Assembly (NCBI GenBank): GCA_002405475.1
Contig: DHLX01000018.1
Location: 186,001-250,000 of the forward strand
From: Burkholderiales bacterium UBA4657
GTDB lineage: Bacteria; Pseudomonadota; Gammaproteobacteria; Burkholderiales; Burkholderiaceae_E
DNA: 64,000 bases
Direction of reading: 5' to 3'
In this document: piece by piece, positions 41,104 to 51,036 of the stretch
How positions within the stretch are numbered: the stretch's first letter is position 1
How the letters are laid out: every line of letters begins with the position of its first letter
The notes under the pieces: model-generated
Databases searched by the model: none
The model's input: only the letters and a program-made list of their open reading frames with translations
Told to the model about the DNA's origin: nothing
Program-made: the position numbers and the translations under genes

Positions 41104-41919
41104 CTAGAGTATGCTGGAGCGCGGGTAGTCTGGTTCGGGTGCCAGGTTAATCATGGCTTCGGGGGTGTCTTCGCTGCCCAGCGTCAGATCGGGCTCGGAT
41201 CCGTTGTGTCCGGATGATGAGGAGACCGCCCGCTTGCCATTGCGTGCCAACTCAACGCCCAGATGCTTGAGTTTGCGATACAGATGGGTACGCTCGAGGC
41301 CGGTTTTTTCTGCTACGCGTGTCATGCTGTAATTTTCGCGTGCCAGGTGATGCTCGAAATACAGTCGCTCAAACTCATCGCGAGCCTCGCGCAGAGGCAG
41401 ATCGAGATCGATCGGGAAAACGGCAGCTGGTACATTCGGCAAAGCGGGGTGCGCTACTGGCGACTCTGTCGATTTGCTCGCGGCGCTGCCAGTGCTGGTG
41501 GGCGCATTTTCGTGCGCCGGAGATGGCGCCAGCGCTGCCGCCAGTTTGTTGAGTTGCGAACGCGTTAGCCCCTTTTGCACGGCAGTCAGCAGTTTTTGCA
41601 GGGTAATGGGCTTTTCCAGAAAGTCGAGTGCACCAAAGCGGGTCGCTTCCACCGCCGTATCAATCGTGGCATGACCACTCATCATGATGACAGGCGTACC
41701 TTGCAGCCCTTGTGCTACCCATTCCTTGAGCAAGCTAATGCCATCACACTCGGGCATCCAGATATCAAGCAGAACCAGGTCTATGCTCTCTTGGGCGCGA
41801 ATGTTTTTCGCTTTTGCCGCACTTTCAGCGCTATGAACCAGGTGACCTTCATCACCCAGAATTTCTGACAATAATTCGCGGATGCCAATTTCATCATCCA
41901 CGACGAGGATATTCGCCAT
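41104..41919 (-). CDS. ntrX: NtrX-like response regulator lacking the AAA+ domain
   Basis: A 271-residue regulator with a receiver domain (ILVVDDEIGIRELLSEILGD; phospho-Asp52 in LVLLDIWMPECDG), a long Ser/Pro/Ala-rich linker and a Fis-type helix-turn-helix (RVAEKTGLERTHLYRKLKHL). The AAA+ domain that binds sigma-54 in full NtrX (around 240 residues) is absent with no sign of frameshift, so this is a two-domain form. It follows ntrY by 6 bp. Since the GAFTGA loop is missing, it cannot open sigma-54 promoters directly. Confidence 0.9.
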   Translation of the reverse strand: MANILVVDDEIGIRELLSEILGDEGHLVHSAESAAKAKNIRAQESIDLVLLDIWMPECDGISLLKEWVAQGLQGTPVIMMSGHATIDTAVEATRFGALDFLEKPITLQKLLTAVQKGLTRSQLNKLAAALAPSPAHENAPTSTGSAASKSTESPVAHPALPNVPAAVFPIDLDLPLREARDEFERLYFEHHLARENYSMTRVAEKTGLERTHLYRKLKHLGVELARNGKRAVSSSSGHNGSEPDLTLGSEDTPEAMINLAPEPDYPRSSIL

Positions 41920-41925
41920 GCGTGT

Positions 41926-44274
41926 TCAACCCCGATCACTGGCTGTGGCCAAGCGGGTAAAAGTAATGCAGACCAAAGCTCCTGCCACATTACGCCCCGC
42001 CACGGCGACAGCTGTTTCACTCACATCCGACGATTTTTTCGTCGGCTCTACATTGGCCAGTTCTATACGTGCCTCGTGTTCATCCACGATTTTACGCACA
42101 ATAGCCAGCCCCAGACCCGTACCTTTCGGCTTGGTGGTGACATAAGGCTCGAACGCACGCGACAGAATTTTGGGACTGAAGCCCGAACCCTTGTCTTGTA
42201 CTTCCAGCCGCACCGCCACTCTGGAACCACCATCAGCCAGCGCATATTCTAGCGCTTTAGTGCGAATAACAACATCACCCCATTGCAAAGCGGTTTCGCC
42301 CCGGGTGCTGCGTACCGAATCGAGCGCATTCAGCACCAGATTATGAATGACCTGGCGCAGGTGGGTGGCATCACCCTGTATCCAGGGCAAATGCGGCTGT
42401 AATTGCAACTGCACCACCTCTTCCTGCTCATACAGGGACACTACTTCTTCCACCATTGCATTCAAATCGACCGGGCGTAATTCTGCCGGCGGCATGCGGG
42501 CATAGTCGCGAAATTCATTCACCATGCGTTTCATGGCTTCGACCTGCGCCACAATGGTGCCGGTACTTTTGCGCAGCATGGGCACATCTTCGGGCGGCAG
42601 TTTCGGTGCCAGCTTCATTTCCAGCCGCTCCGCCGACAGTTGTATCGGGGTCAGCGGGTTTTTGATTTCATGCGCCAGCCGGCGTGCGACCTCGCTCCAG
42701 GCCAGGGCACGCTGTCCCGACATAACGGCTGTAATGTCGTCAAACACGACCACGTAGCCGCTTCCTTCGGCCATTTCCAGGCGCGAGCCGCGCGCCAGCA
42801 GGACTTGCGTGGCGTCATGCTGATCGCGCTCAATGTCGAACTGGTGCTGCCAGGTGGCTCCCTCCTGGCGCGGTACCGCGAATTCCGCCAGCAGGCCTTC
42901 GGCCAGCGCGTGCAGCGGTGCAATCTGTAGCAGTTTTGTACCTGCATGTTCACGCAATGCCGCGGCCAGAATTTTTTCTGCCGCCTCATTCGCTGTCAGT
43001 AAACGGAATTCGCCGTCGAACACCAGTACACCGGCAGAGATATTGGCCAATAGCCGTTCCAGATACTGGTTGGTTCGGGCCAGCTCGGCTTCGCGCAATT
43101 GCACCGCCTGACGCGCTTCGTGCAGCTGTTGTGTCATTTGGTTGAAGGATTGGGTCAAAGCGCCGATTTCATCTTTGAGTTTGCTGGCAGGCAAGGGTCG
43201 GTAATCGCCCGACGCCACCGCGCGCGTGCCTTCTGCCAGTACTTGCAGGGGTTTGGCAAATCGTTGCGCCAGCAGTAGCGCCGCCACGACCGATGCGAAC
43301 ACGGCCAGCAGCAGGGTCATGGTGAGCGTGATGCCATAAATCTGACGCAGACCTTGGCGCGCCAGAGCCAGTTGCCGGTATTCGCGTGATACCTCCTGCA
43401 CCACTTCTGCGTTCACGGCCAGCCCAGGCGGTATGGGCTGGGTTACTTGTAAGAACAATTCGTCACGTGACAACAGGCTGGTACTGAACCGGGTTTCAAC
43501 CGGGACGATGACGCGCACCCGCAGCGGGTCAGTACTGCTATTGACTTCACCTTCGAGTTTTACCACGCGTCCGGCAGCACGGACACGCGCCAGTTCGGCC
43601 GGTTCTGGCAGCCGTGGCGCCAGCGTGATGGTATTGCCTACCGAGCTGAGCACACGACCACTGGCATTAAACAAAACCGCTTCAGCAATTTGTGCCTGCT
43701 CACGCGCCCGAACCAGCTGGCTGCCTTGTGCGCTAGTACTAATCTCGCCCAGGTCGCTGGCAATGGCGCTGGCTTTTGCCGTGACTTCGCTTTTCAGGTT
43801 GTCCAGCGCGTTACGTCCCAGATTCAACCCCGCTTCGAGCGCACTATCGACCTTGACGTTGAACCATGATTCCAGGCTGCGAGCCAGAAACTGCACTGAA
43901 ACCGCGTAAATGACGGCACCCGGTAATACGCCGATTAAGGCGAACCATAAGGCCAGCCGACCCATAAGGCGGGTGCCAAACTTTCCAGCACGCCGGCGCT
44001 GCCATAACTGCACACACAACACCACCACTGCGCCGAACAGCAATAGCAGCAGAGCGCCATTCAGCCCCAGTAGCAGACGGTAATTATGCTCGAAAAATTC
44101 GGTATTGGCCGAGGCGCTGATGAATAAAAAAAACAGCACACCGCCTGCCGCTGCCAGCGCTACCAGCAGGTAACGCAGCACCCGCCGCAAACGCTGTTTG
44201 CGCACTGATGCACGCTCGTCCGGATCGATCACGGGTTCACGCTCATGCGCAGCCACGAAGACTCCAGAGTCCAT
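41926..44274 (-). CDS. ntrY: NtrY-like membrane sensor histidine kinase
   Basis: A kinase of up to 782 residues. N-terminal membrane helices (LLVALAAAGGVLFFLFIS; LLLGLNGALLLLLFGAVVVL; LALWFALIGVLPGAVIYAVS) and another near residue 310, then HAMP (about 325-380), PAS (about 400-500), the phospho-His in WSEVARRLAHEIKNPLTPIQ near residue 535, and an ATPase domain ([20 protein letters not shown]). The ATG at 44274 would overlap DUF4390 by 46 bp; a GTG at 44232 overlaps the DUF4390 stop as GTGA and is an equally good start. NtrY-NtrX senses nitrogen or redox state in related bacteria. Confidence 0.93.
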   Translation of the reverse strand: MDSGVFVAAHEREPVIDPDERASVRKQRLRRVLRYLLVALAAAGGVLFFLFISASANTEFFEHNYRLLLGLNGALLLLLFGAVVVLCVQLWQRRRAGKFGTRLMGRLALWFALIGVLPGAVIYAVSVQFLARSLESWFNVKVDSALEAGLNLGRNALDNLKSEVTAKASAIASDLGEISTSAQGSQLVRAREQAQIAEAVLFNASGRVLSSVGNTITLAPRLPEPAELARVRAAGRVVKLEGEVNSSTDPLRVRVIVPVETRFSTSLLSRDELFLQVTQPIPPGLAVNAEVVQEVSREYRQLALARQGLRQIYGITLTMTLLLAVFASVVAALLLAQRFAKPLQVLAEGTRAVASGDYRPLPASKLKDEIGALTQSFNQMTQQLHEARQAVQLREAELARTNQYLERLLANISAGVLVFDGEFRLLTANEAAEKILAAALREHAGTKLLQIAPLHALAEGLLAEFAVPRQEGATWQHQFDIERDQHDATQVLLARGSRLEMAEGSGYVVVFDDITAVMSGQRALAWSEVARRLAHEIKNPLTPIQLSAERLEMKLAPKLPPEDVPMLRKSTGTIVAQVEAMKRMVNEFRDYARMPPAELRPVDLNAMVEEVVSLYEQEEVVQLQLQPHLPWIQGDATHLRQVIHNLVLNALDSVRSTRGETALQWGDVVIRTKALEYALADGGSRVAVRLEVQDKGSGFSPKILSRAFEPYVTTKPKGTGLGLAIVRKIVDEHEARIELANVEPTKKSSDVSETAVAVAGRNVAGALVCITFTRLATASDRG

Positions 44275-44810
44275 TCACGGTTGGTCATGGCGTTGAGCTG
44301 GAACGGTTTGGGTAGTTGCCCCGTATCCAGGCGCAAACGCACACCCAGGCTATAGCTTTCACCCTTTTGCAGTAGTTCGCGCCCACCCAGGCGCCAGTAG
44401 CGCACCCGTCCTAGCGCATTGAGTGCGTCGGATAAACGCTCGAAGCGCAAGCTCAGGCCGCCCTCGGCATTGCCGAGTCGGTATTGCTGGGTCAGAGGCA
44501 AATAACTGAGCCGAATCTGCCAGGTCGGCGCCGTGAGACGTTGATTGAACCAGTACCAGCGTGAGCGCCGCAAGTCGGCCTCGGCGACAAAAGGCAGGCT
44601 TACGCCATTTAGTAGAGCTTCTTCCAGTACAGGCGCCAGCCTGACACTAAAGTCCGCATTGATATGCCAGCTTTCGTCAGCCAGATTGATGTCGGCGCGC
44701 TCGGCCAGGATACCGGGCTGCTCTTGCGCCAGACTGACCTGAAACAAGAGCAGTGCCAACCCCAGAACCTTAAGCGCGCTTTTCCAGCACGGCGTAAAAA
44801 AAGCCGTCAT
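44229..44810 (-). CDS. DUF4390 family exported protein
   Basis: A 193-residue protein with a signal peptide ([18 protein letters not shown]), then beta-rich sequence (INADFSVRLAPVLEEALLNG; RYWRLGGRELLQKGESYSLG) typical of DUF4390. The start at 44810 is inside the last codons of rsmB; no good ribosome site is seen, so reinitiation is likely. The far longer open frame to 45101 runs antiparallel in frame through rsmB and is not credible. It always sits between rsmB and ntrY in betaproteobacteria that I recall; role unknown. Confidence 0.82.
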   Translation of the reverse strand: MTAFFTPCWKSALKVLGLALLLFQVSLAQEQPGILAERADINLADESWHINADFSVRLAPVLEEALLNGVSLPFVAEADLRRSRWYWFNQRLTAPTWQIRLSYLPLTQQYRLGNAEGGLSLRFERLSDALNALGRVRYWRLGGRELLQKGESYSLGVRLRLDTGQLPKPFQLNAMTNREWTLESSWLRMSVNP

Positions 44811-46122
44811 GCGTCGAAGCCAGTCGGTCGGGAATGCTGCTGTCGGCATGCTCAAGGTGCGCCAGGTAAGAATCGTCGTCGGGTAGCATTTGCGCCGGTG
44901 CGGGCAGAGCCACAGCGTCAGTATGTCGCTGTACAAAGCGCCGCGCCTGCTGCTCGCCCTCCCGAGGAAAGACCGAACAGGTCGCCAGTAACAATTTACC
45001 ACCGGGTTTGAGCCGGCTCCATAAAGCATCAAGGATGCGTTCGGCGCTTGTTGCCAATTGCACAATGTCGGACTCACGGCGCAGCCAGCGTATGTCGGCA
45101 TGACGGCGCACTATGCCCGAGGCGGTGCAGGGAACATCGGCCAGAATGCGGTCGAAATGTCGCCCTTGTGCCCAGCCCTCTGGCCGTGCGGCATCACCCG
45201 CCCGGCATTGCCCCGAGAGTTGCAAACGCTGTAAATTGTCGCTAACCCGCTGTAAACGTTGTTCATCGTGGTCTAACGCCAGCAATTCACAATCAACACT
45301 TTCGAGAATGTGTGCGGTTTTTCCGCCCGGGGCGGCGCAGGCGTCGAGTACCTGCTGACCGGCCTGCAGGTCGAGCAAGGGCGCGGCCAGTTGAGCTGCG
45401 GCGTCTTGCACCGAGACGGCGCCGCTGGCAAAACCCGGCAAGTGCTGAACCGGCACCGGGCGTTCTAGCACCACGGCGCTGTCGGCCACACTTGAAGCCA
45501 GTGCCTGAATTCCGGCGGCGTGCAATTGCTCGAGATAATGCTGACGCGATTGCTGGCGTACATTGACACGCAAGGTCATGGGCGGCAGGGCATTACCTGC
45601 GCGCAAGATGTGCTGCCAGTGCTGCGGGTAGTCTGATTGCAGGCGGCGTATCCACCAATCTGGATAATTCCACACCGCCTCAGGCTCATGTGCCAGTTGC
45701 TGCTGCCAGTGCGATTGTTCTCTGAGATAGCGCCGCAGCAGGGCATTGACGAATTTTCCGGCGGCGGCTGACCCCTTTTTGTCGCGGCTAATCGCCTCTA
45801 CGGTCTGATCGACCACGGCATAAGGCGCGTAATCTGGCGACGCCAGTAAACTGAACGCCAGTACCAGCATTTCATGCCAGAACGGTGGTGGTGCCCGCTG
45901 CGCCAGCAGACGTATCAGCGCATCGCCAGTGCCCCGAAAGCGCATGGCGCGGTAAGACAGGTCTTGCACTGCGCCGCGTGTATTCGATGGTAGTTCCGGG
46001 AGCAATGTTAATGCTTGCGGCAATGCCACCCCACGCCGCACCTGAGCGCAAACTCGCGCCGCCAGCTGGCATTGAAACGCCAGACTGTCAGGCGCGAGTC
46101 CCGGCTGCCCTGGTTTAGCCAG
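44770..46122 (-). CDS. rsmB: 16S rRNA (cytosine-967-C5)-methyltransferase RsmB
   Basis: A NusB-like N-terminal RNA-binding domain followed by a SAM-methyltransferase with [33 protein letters not shown] (catalytic Cys) and [16 protein letters not shown]. It methylates C967 of 16S rRNA. The only usual start codon is GTG at 46041, but the conserved first helix, [16 protein letters not shown], lies upstream of it in the same open frame, which stays open back to 46149 without ATG, GTG or TTG. I place the start at CTG 46122, overlapping the htpX stop; this is uncertain, and GTG 46041 (423 residues) is the conservative choice. Confidence 0.9.
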   Translation of the reverse strand: MAKPGQPGLAPDSLAFQCQLAARVCAQVRRGVALPQALTLLPELPSNTRGAVQDLSYRAMRFRGTGDALIRLLAQRAPPPFWHEMLVLAFSLLASPDYAPYAVVDQTVEAISRDKKGSAAAGKFVNALLRRYLREQSHWQQQLAHEPEAVWNYPDWWIRRLQSDYPQHWQHILRAGNALPPMTLRVNVRQQSRQHYLEQLHAAGIQALASSVADSAVVLERPVPVQHLPGFASGAVSVQDAAAQLAAPLLDLQAGQQVLDACAAPGGKTAHILESVDCELLALDHDEQRLQRVSDNLQRLQLSGQCRAGDAARPEGWAQGRHFDRILADVPCTASGIVRRHADIRWLRRESDIVQLATSAERILDALWSRLKPGGKLLLATCSVFPREGEQQARRFVQRHTDAVALPAPAQMLPDDDSYLAHLEHADSSIPDRLASTHDGFFYAVLEKRA

Positions 46123-46975
46123 GATAACGTCCGGTGCGCGCCATTTCCATCAAACGGGCTATACGGTCTTCAGTCGCCGGGTGGGTGCTGAACAGACCGC
46201 GCAGACCACCACCGGACAGCGGGTTCATGATCATCATTTGTGCCGTTTCCGGGTGCGCTTCGGCACCGGCCAGAGGAATACCCTGCGCGTAGCGCTGAAT
46301 TTTTTCCAGTGCCATGGCCAAGGCTTGCGGGTCGCCCGATATTTCCGCGCCACCACGGTCGGCCTGATATTCACGTGAACGTGAAATAGCCATTTGTATC
46401 AGTGACGCGGCCAGCGGCGCCAGAAACATGACCAGGATCCCGGCAATCGGGTTCGCCGGACGGCCTTCGCTATCGCGCCCGCCAAAAAAAACAGCGAAAT
46501 TGGCCAGCATGGAAATGGCACCGGCCATGGTGGCGCTGATGGTCGAAATCAGAATATCGCGATGCTTGACATGCGCCAGTTCGTGCGCCATCACGCCACG
46601 CAATTCACGTGCACTCAAGATTTGCAGAATGCCGGTGGTAGCAGCCACGGCCGCATTCTCGGGGTTGCGCCCGGTGGCAAAAGCGTTGGGCGACGGGTCC
46701 TGAATCAGATACACCTTAGGCATGGGCAAACCGGCTTTGTGCGCCAGTTCGCGCACCATGTTGTAAAACTGCGGCGCCGTGGTCTCATCGACCTGCTGCG
46801 CGTTATACATCTTCAGCACCATTTTGTCGGAAAACCAGTAGCTGAAGAAATTCATGCCGAGCGCAATCACGAAGGCAATCATCATGCCCTGTTGGCCGCC
46901 GATCATGGCACCTATCGCCATGAACAAGGCGACGATACCTGCCATCAGCACTGCGGTCTTCAGATAGTTAAACAT
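46115..46975 (-). CDS. htpX: Membrane zinc metalloprotease HtpX
   Basis: A 286-residue inner-membrane M48 protease. Two N-terminal helices ([39 protein letters not shown]) precede the zinc motif [17 protein letters not shown] near residue 140, with the third ligand Glu in [14 protein letters not shown]. It degrades damaged membrane proteins with FtsH. Length is standard. Its stop codon overlaps the likely rsmB start. Confidence 0.96.
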   Translation of the reverse strand: MFNYLKTAVLMAGIVALFMAIGAMIGGQQGMMIAFVIALGMNFFSYWFSDKMVLKMYNAQQVDETTAPQFYNMVRELAHKAGLPMPKVYLIQDPSPNAFATGRNPENAAVAATTGILQILSARELRGVMAHELAHVKHRDILISTISATMAGAISMLANFAVFFGGRDSEGRPANPIAGILVMFLAPLAASLIQMAISRSREYQADRGGAEISGDPQALAMALEKIQRYAQGIPLAGAEAHPETAQMMIMNPLSGGGLRGLFSTHPATEDRIARLMEMARTGRYPG

Positions 46976-47033
46976 GGAAATTTCCCTTGTCCTTTCAAGA
47001 AATACTCATTAGATGCCTGCGCCCCCGGCAAAT

Positions 47034-48038
47034 TCAAGTCATGGGCGGCTTTTTTACACCTTGTGACGAATGGTTGAAGCGCATCCCCATCGCCCAGTGT
47101 TGTCCGACCAGAAAATCGCGCGCCATCAGACGTTTACCCCCGGCTTTTTGCAACTCGGTCAGGCGCAGCACGCCTTGGCCGCAGGCCACATCAACCCCAT
47201 CCCCCCCCAGGCCGATTATGCTGCCCGGTGGCGCTGGGCTTGTTACTTTCAGAGCATGAGCTTGCCAGAATTTGATGAGCTCGCCCTGCATGTCCCCACA
47301 AGTGCCGGGGAATGGGTTGAAAGCACGAATGCGGCGCTGTAACACCTCGGCGGGCTGGTCAAAATCCAGGGCAGCTTCCGACTTTTCAATTTTGTGGGCG
47401 TAAGTCACTCCCTGCTGCGGCTGCAGTTGCGGCACCAGCAAGGCGGGTTGCTGCAAACCGCGCACGATGAGTTGCGCACCCAGGTCGGCCAGCTTGTCAT
47501 GCAGACTGGCGCTGGTGTCGTCGGGCAGAATGGGAATGGCCTGATGCAACAGCATCGGGCCGGTATCCAGCCCGGCTTCCATTTGCATCAGGGTAACGCC
47601 GGTTTCCTGGTCTCCCGCCTCAATCGCACGCTGAATTGGTGCCGCACCGCGCCAGCGTGGCAGTAGCGAGGCATGAATATTGATGCAGCCGCGCGGTGGC
47701 AAATCAAGTACGCTTTGAGGCAATAACAGTCCGTAAGCCGCCACCACCATACAATCATTCGTGCTCGCCTGGGCAAAAATCTGGCGCAGACGTTCCAGTG
47801 CCACACCGGCGTCAGCCCCTTTTTTCAGGCTGGTCGGTTGTAACACCGGCAAGCCCTGCGCTTGCGCGTATTGCTTAACTGCCGAGGCTTGCAGCTTCAT
47901 ACCGCGGCCTGCGGGGCGGTCGGGTTGCGTCAGTACCAGCGGAATGTCAACACCGGCCTGATGCAGCGCCGCCAGGGCGCGTGCCGCGAATTCCGGCGTT
48001 CCCGCGAATACCACGCGAGGGCGTGTAGCGTTGGTCAT
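47034..48038 (-). CDS. fmt: Methionyl-tRNA formyltransferase
   Basis: A 334-residue enzyme that formylates initiator Met-t[22 protein letters not shown] and [20 protein letters not shown] open the formyltransferase domain; [20 protein letters not shown] contains the catalytic Asn-His and folate-binding loop. A C-terminal OB-fold tRNA-binding domain follows. It starts 6 bp after def, the usual def-fmt pair. Confidence 0.97.
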   Translation of the reverse strand: MTNATRPRVVFAGTPEFAARALAALHQAGVDIPLVLTQPDRPAGRGMKLQASAVKQYAQAQGLPVLQPTSLKKGADAGVALERLRQIFAQASTNDCMVVAAYGLLLPQSVLDLPPRGCINIHASLLPRWRGAAPIQRAIEAGDQETGVTLMQMEAGLDTGPMLLHQAIPILPDDTSASLHDKLADLGAQLIVRGLQQPALLVPQLQPQQGVTYAHKIEKSEAALDFDQPAEVLQRRIRAFNPFPGTCGDMQGELIKFWQAHALKVTSPAPPGSIIGLGGDGVDVACGQGVLRLTELQKAGGKRLMARDFLVGQHWAMGMRFNHSSQGVKKPPMT

Positions 48039-48044
48039 GCGTAA

Positions 48045-48575
48045 TCAGGCCGCCGTGCCAGAACGCTCACGCGCCAGTTCCCGGGCAGTTTTCTGCAATT
48101 TGCTTTTAATGCGGTTGCGCTTCAAGGCCGACAAATAATCGACAAAGACCTTGCCGTCCAGATGATCGATTTCATGCTGAATACAGACCGCCAGCAGGCC
48201 GTCAGCCTCGAGCTCGAATGACTGGCCGTCGAGGTTGAGGGCGCGTACCCGGACACTGGCCGGGCGTTCAACATTGTCATAAAACCCCGGCACCGACAGA
48301 CAACCCTCTTCCCAGACCTTGAGTTCCGCGCTGGCCCAGACAATTTCCGGGTTGATCAGCACCAGCAATTCGTTTTTGGTCTCGGAAACGTCAATCACAA
48401 TCAGACGTTCATGAACGTTGATCTGCGTGGCGGCCAGACCGACGCCCGGCGCCTGATACATGGTTTCGGCCATATCGGCGGCCAGTTGCCGCAGGCGTGC
48501 ATCCACCTGCCGTATCGGCTTGGCCCGGGTTTGCAGCCGCGGGTCGGGGTAATGAAGAATGTCAAGAAGTGCCAT
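48045..48575 (-). CDS. def: Peptide deformylase
   Basis: A 176-residue metalloenzyme that removes the N-formyl group. All three motifs are present: [16 protein letters not shown] (metal-binding Cys) and QHEIDHLDG (HExxH). The C-terminal basic tail ([17 protein letters not shown]) is usual. It is the first gene of def-fmt and is divergent from the LysM gene; a TAAAAT -10 element lies 20-25 bp upstream. Confidence 0.97.
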   Translation of the reverse strand: MALLDILHYPDPRLQTRAKPIRQVDARLRQLAADMAETMYQAPGVGLAATQINVHERLIVIDVSETKNELLVLINPEIVWASAELKVWEEGCLSVPGFYDNVERPASVRVRALNLDGQSFELEADGLLAVCIQHEIDHLDGKVFVDYLSALKRNRIKSKLQKTARELARERSGTAA

Positions 48576-48628
48576 AATTTTCAGATCAATCCAGACTGTA
48601 TTTTATCTGCCGTGCGAATGAAACAACA

Positions 48629-48679
48629 CCCCCACAGCTGCCGAGGCTACCCTCGACCCTGCAGATGGGGGATTTTTCT
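48629..48679 (+). terminator. Terminator-like nested hairpin between def and the LysM gene
   Basis: On the plus strand CCCCCA (48629-48634) pairs with TGGGGG (48666-48671), enclosing CTGC/GCAG and CGAGG-CTAC-CCTCG, and is followed by ATTTTTCTT. Since no plus-strand gene lies upstream, it either ends a short transcript or forms an attenuator in the LysM-dprA leader. A weak promoter (TTGCCG, 17 bp, CACAAT at 48679-48707) lies downstream of it. Confidence 0.6.
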
Positions 48680-48742
48680 TGCCGTATCAAGTGATTAGCG
48701 GCACAATCTGCAGTAATTTGTCAAAAACCCGCGAGCGAAACC

Positions 48743-49888
48743 ATGATTTCTCTGCATCGCCTTACCCGTCATACCCTTTATTCCAGCACCCTAATTGCGG
48801 TGCTGGCGCTCGGCCAGGCCTGGGCCAACAACCTGACCGTGACGCCGACCCAGCGCGATAGGGCTGAACTGGTGGCCCAGTCGGGGGTAGCACTGACCGA
48901 ACTGGCCGAGAATGCCCCGGACAGCTATACCGTCAAGCGTGGCGATACCTTGTGGGATATTTCCACGCTGTTTCTGAAACGCCCATGGTCCTGGCCCGAA
49001 TTGTGGGGAATGAACAAGGAGCAGATCAAGAATCCGCATCTGATTTATCCTGGGCAAGTGTTGTTACTGGTCAAATCAGAGGGTCGTGCAACGCTGCGGA
49101 TGGCGCAGCAGGTGGCGGGTGCTTCGAGTGATGTGGTCAAGTTGAGCCCACGCATCCGCGCCGAAGACGTTCGTGCCAAGGCTATTGCCTCGATTCCTGC
49201 TGGTGCCATCGAACCTTTTCTCAGCCGTCCCCTGATTGTTGAACAACAGGGGCTGGACTCCGCGCCGCGAATTGTCGCGACCCAGGAAGGACGCGTCTTC
49301 ACCGGCGCCAATGACATCATCTATGTTCGTGGCTTGAATGCTAATGACACCCATCAATTATTTGATGTTTTCCGTCCGGGCCGCCCGCTGAAAGACCCGG
49401 ATACCCAGGCAGTTGTCGGCTATGAGGCGGTTTATCTTGGTGCCGTGCAAAAAACGCGTCCCGGCGACCCGGCCACTTTCCGCATAGTCAACTCCAAGGA
49501 AGAAATTGGTGTGGGCGACAGGCTGGTTGCCGCCGGCAGGCCGGAGGTGGTGAATTACGTGCCGCGTGCTGTAGACAAGGCACTGGATGGTCGGGTTCTG
49601 TCTATTTATGGCGGTGGTGTCGATCAGGCCGCGACCAATATGGTCATCGCACTGAATCGTGGTAGCGCTCAAGGTCTGGAGCGCGGTCACGTATTGCGCA
49701 TGATGCGTTATGGCAAAACCATAGTCGATAAAACCTCCGTCAATAAAAAAGAGCAGGTGCGGCTGCCTGACGAGCCTTACGCCATGGTCTTTGTTTTCCG
49801 GGTATTCAAGGACATCAGCTATGGCCTGATTTTCAATGCTACCGCCCCGGTCATGGTAGGTGATAGTTTTACGTCCAGACTGGAGTGA
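48743..49888 (+). CDS. Exported LysM peptidoglycan-binding protein
   Basis: A 381-residue protein with a signal peptide (SSTLIAVLALGQAWA, residues about 14-28) and one LysM domain (DSYTVKRGDTLWDISTLFLK, residues about 60-112, including PWSWPELWGMNKEQIKNPHL), then a long C-terminal region of beta-rich sequence without a recognised catalytic motif. LysM proteins of this layout sit next to dprA in many betaproteobacteria and are thought to act in the cell wall. Its stop overlaps the dprA GTG (GTGA). Confidence 0.92.
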   Translation: MISLHRLTRHTLYSSTLIAVLALGQAWANNLTVTPTQRDRAELVAQSGVALTELAENAPDSYTVKRGDTLWDISTLFLKRPWSWPELWGMNKEQIKNPHLIYPGQVLLLVKSEGRATLRMAQQVAGASSDVVKLSPRIRAEDVRAKAIASIPAGAIEPFLSRPLIVEQQGLDSAPRIVATQEGRVFTGANDIIYVRGLNANDTHQLFDVFRPGRPLKDPDTQAVVGYEAVYLGAVQKTRPGDPATFRIVNSKEEIGVGDRLVAAGRPEVVNYVPRAVDKALDGRVLSIYGGGVDQAATNMVIALNRGSAQGLERGHVLRMMRYGKTIVDKTSVNKKEQVRLPDEPYAMVFVFRVFKDISYGLIFNATAPVMVGDSFTSRLE

Positions 49889-50976
49889 ACAACGACGAAC
49901 TGAGCGCCTGGCTGCGACTGACCCAGACCGACGCCATTGGACCGGTCACAGCGCGGCGTCTGTTGGCCAGTTTTGGTTTGCCGCAGCATATCTTTGCCGC
50001 GTCCTATACCAGCCTGGTCGCAGAAGTTGGCGACACACTGGCGCGCGCTATCACGGCTCCGCTCAGTACCGATTTGCAGCGCAGTATCGAAAAAACCCAG
50101 GTCTGGCTTGAGGGTGGAACCCAACGTCGGGTGTTAACGCTGGCAGATCCAGACTATCCCCCATCCTTACTAAGCATTCACGATCCGCCTACCCTGCTTT
50201 ACGTGGTGGGCGATGTGGCGGCATTGGCGCGGGAGCAAATTGCAGTAGTAGGAAGTCGAAGTGCTACCCCGGCAGGGCTGAAAAATGCCCAAGCCTTTGC
50301 CGCCGATTTTGCCCGTCAGGGTCTGGGTGTCAGTTCCGGGTTGGCATTGGGTATCGATGGCGCGGCGCATACTGGTGCGATTGAAGCCGGCGGCATCACC
50401 TTGGCGGTGATGGGTACCGGCCCGGACATTGTTTACCCTTCGCGCCACAAGGCGCTGGCGCACAAAATCCTGGAAACGGGGGGTGCCATTGTCAGCGAAT
50501 TTCCAGTCGGCACACCCGCCATCCCGCATCAATTCCCCAGGCGCAATCGCATCATTGCCGGCCTGTCGCGCGGAGTGCTGGTGGTTGAGGCGGCGATACA
50601 TTCGGGTTCACTGATTACTGCCCGCGTTGCAGCAGAACAGGGGCGGGAAGTTTTTGCTATACCGGGCTCGATTCATTCACCCCAGGCCAAGGGTTGCCAC
50701 CGCCTGATCAAGGACGGTGCCAAGCTGGTGGAGTGCGCTGATGACGTGTTGAGTGAATTGCGCTGGGCAGCTACGCTTTCACCAACACCCATGGCAACCA
50801 GCACTGATGACCATGCCGACCCATGGCTTGAAGCCGCAGGCTATGACCCCTTCACCCTGGACGAACTGGTCACGCGAACTCAGGCCCCGGTGGCGGAACT
50901 GAACGCACGCTTGCTGGACTGGGAATTGGAAGGCCTGGTCGTATCAGTGCCCGGCGGACGCTGGCAGCGCTGTTGA
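49885..50976 (+). CDS. dprA: DNA-processing protein DprA
   Basis: A 363-residue protein starting with GTG, overlapping the LysM stop codon. An N-terminal SAM-like domain (about 1-75), the Rossmann-like core with QIAVVGSRSATPAGLKNAQA and SSGLALGIDGAAHTGAIEAG, PRRNRIIAGLSRGVLVVEA, and a C-terminal winged helix (FTLDELVTRTQAPVAELNAR). DprA loads RecA on incoming single strands during natural transformation. Length normal. Confidence 0.96.
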   Translation: MNNDELSAWLRLTQTDAIGPVTARRLLASFGLPQHIFAASYTSLVAEVGDTLARAITAPLSTDLQRSIEKTQVWLEGGTQRRVLTLADPDYPPSLLSIHDPPTLLYVVGDVAALAREQIAVVGSRSATPAGLKNAQAFAADFARQGLGVSSGLALGIDGAAHTGAIEAGGITLAVMGTGPDIVYPSRHKALAHKILETGGAIVSEFPVGTPAIPHQFPRRNRIIAGLSRGVLVVEAAIHSGSLITARVAAEQGREVFAIPGSIHSPQAKGCHRLIKDGAKLVECADDVLSELRWAATLSPTPMATSTDDHADPWLEAAGYDPFTLDELVTRTQAPVAELNARLLDWELEGLVVSVPGGRWQRC

Positions 50977-51036
50977 AAAGGACGGCAGACACCTCTCAAC
51001 TTGCTTTCAGGCTGTTGCTCAGGGTAGAGTAAGGTC

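Noticed and set aside
44811..45101. Extended N-terminus of the DUF4390 gene through rsmB
   Set aside because: The extra 97 residues overlap the rsmB catalytic region in another frame, and the signal peptide begins only at 44810.
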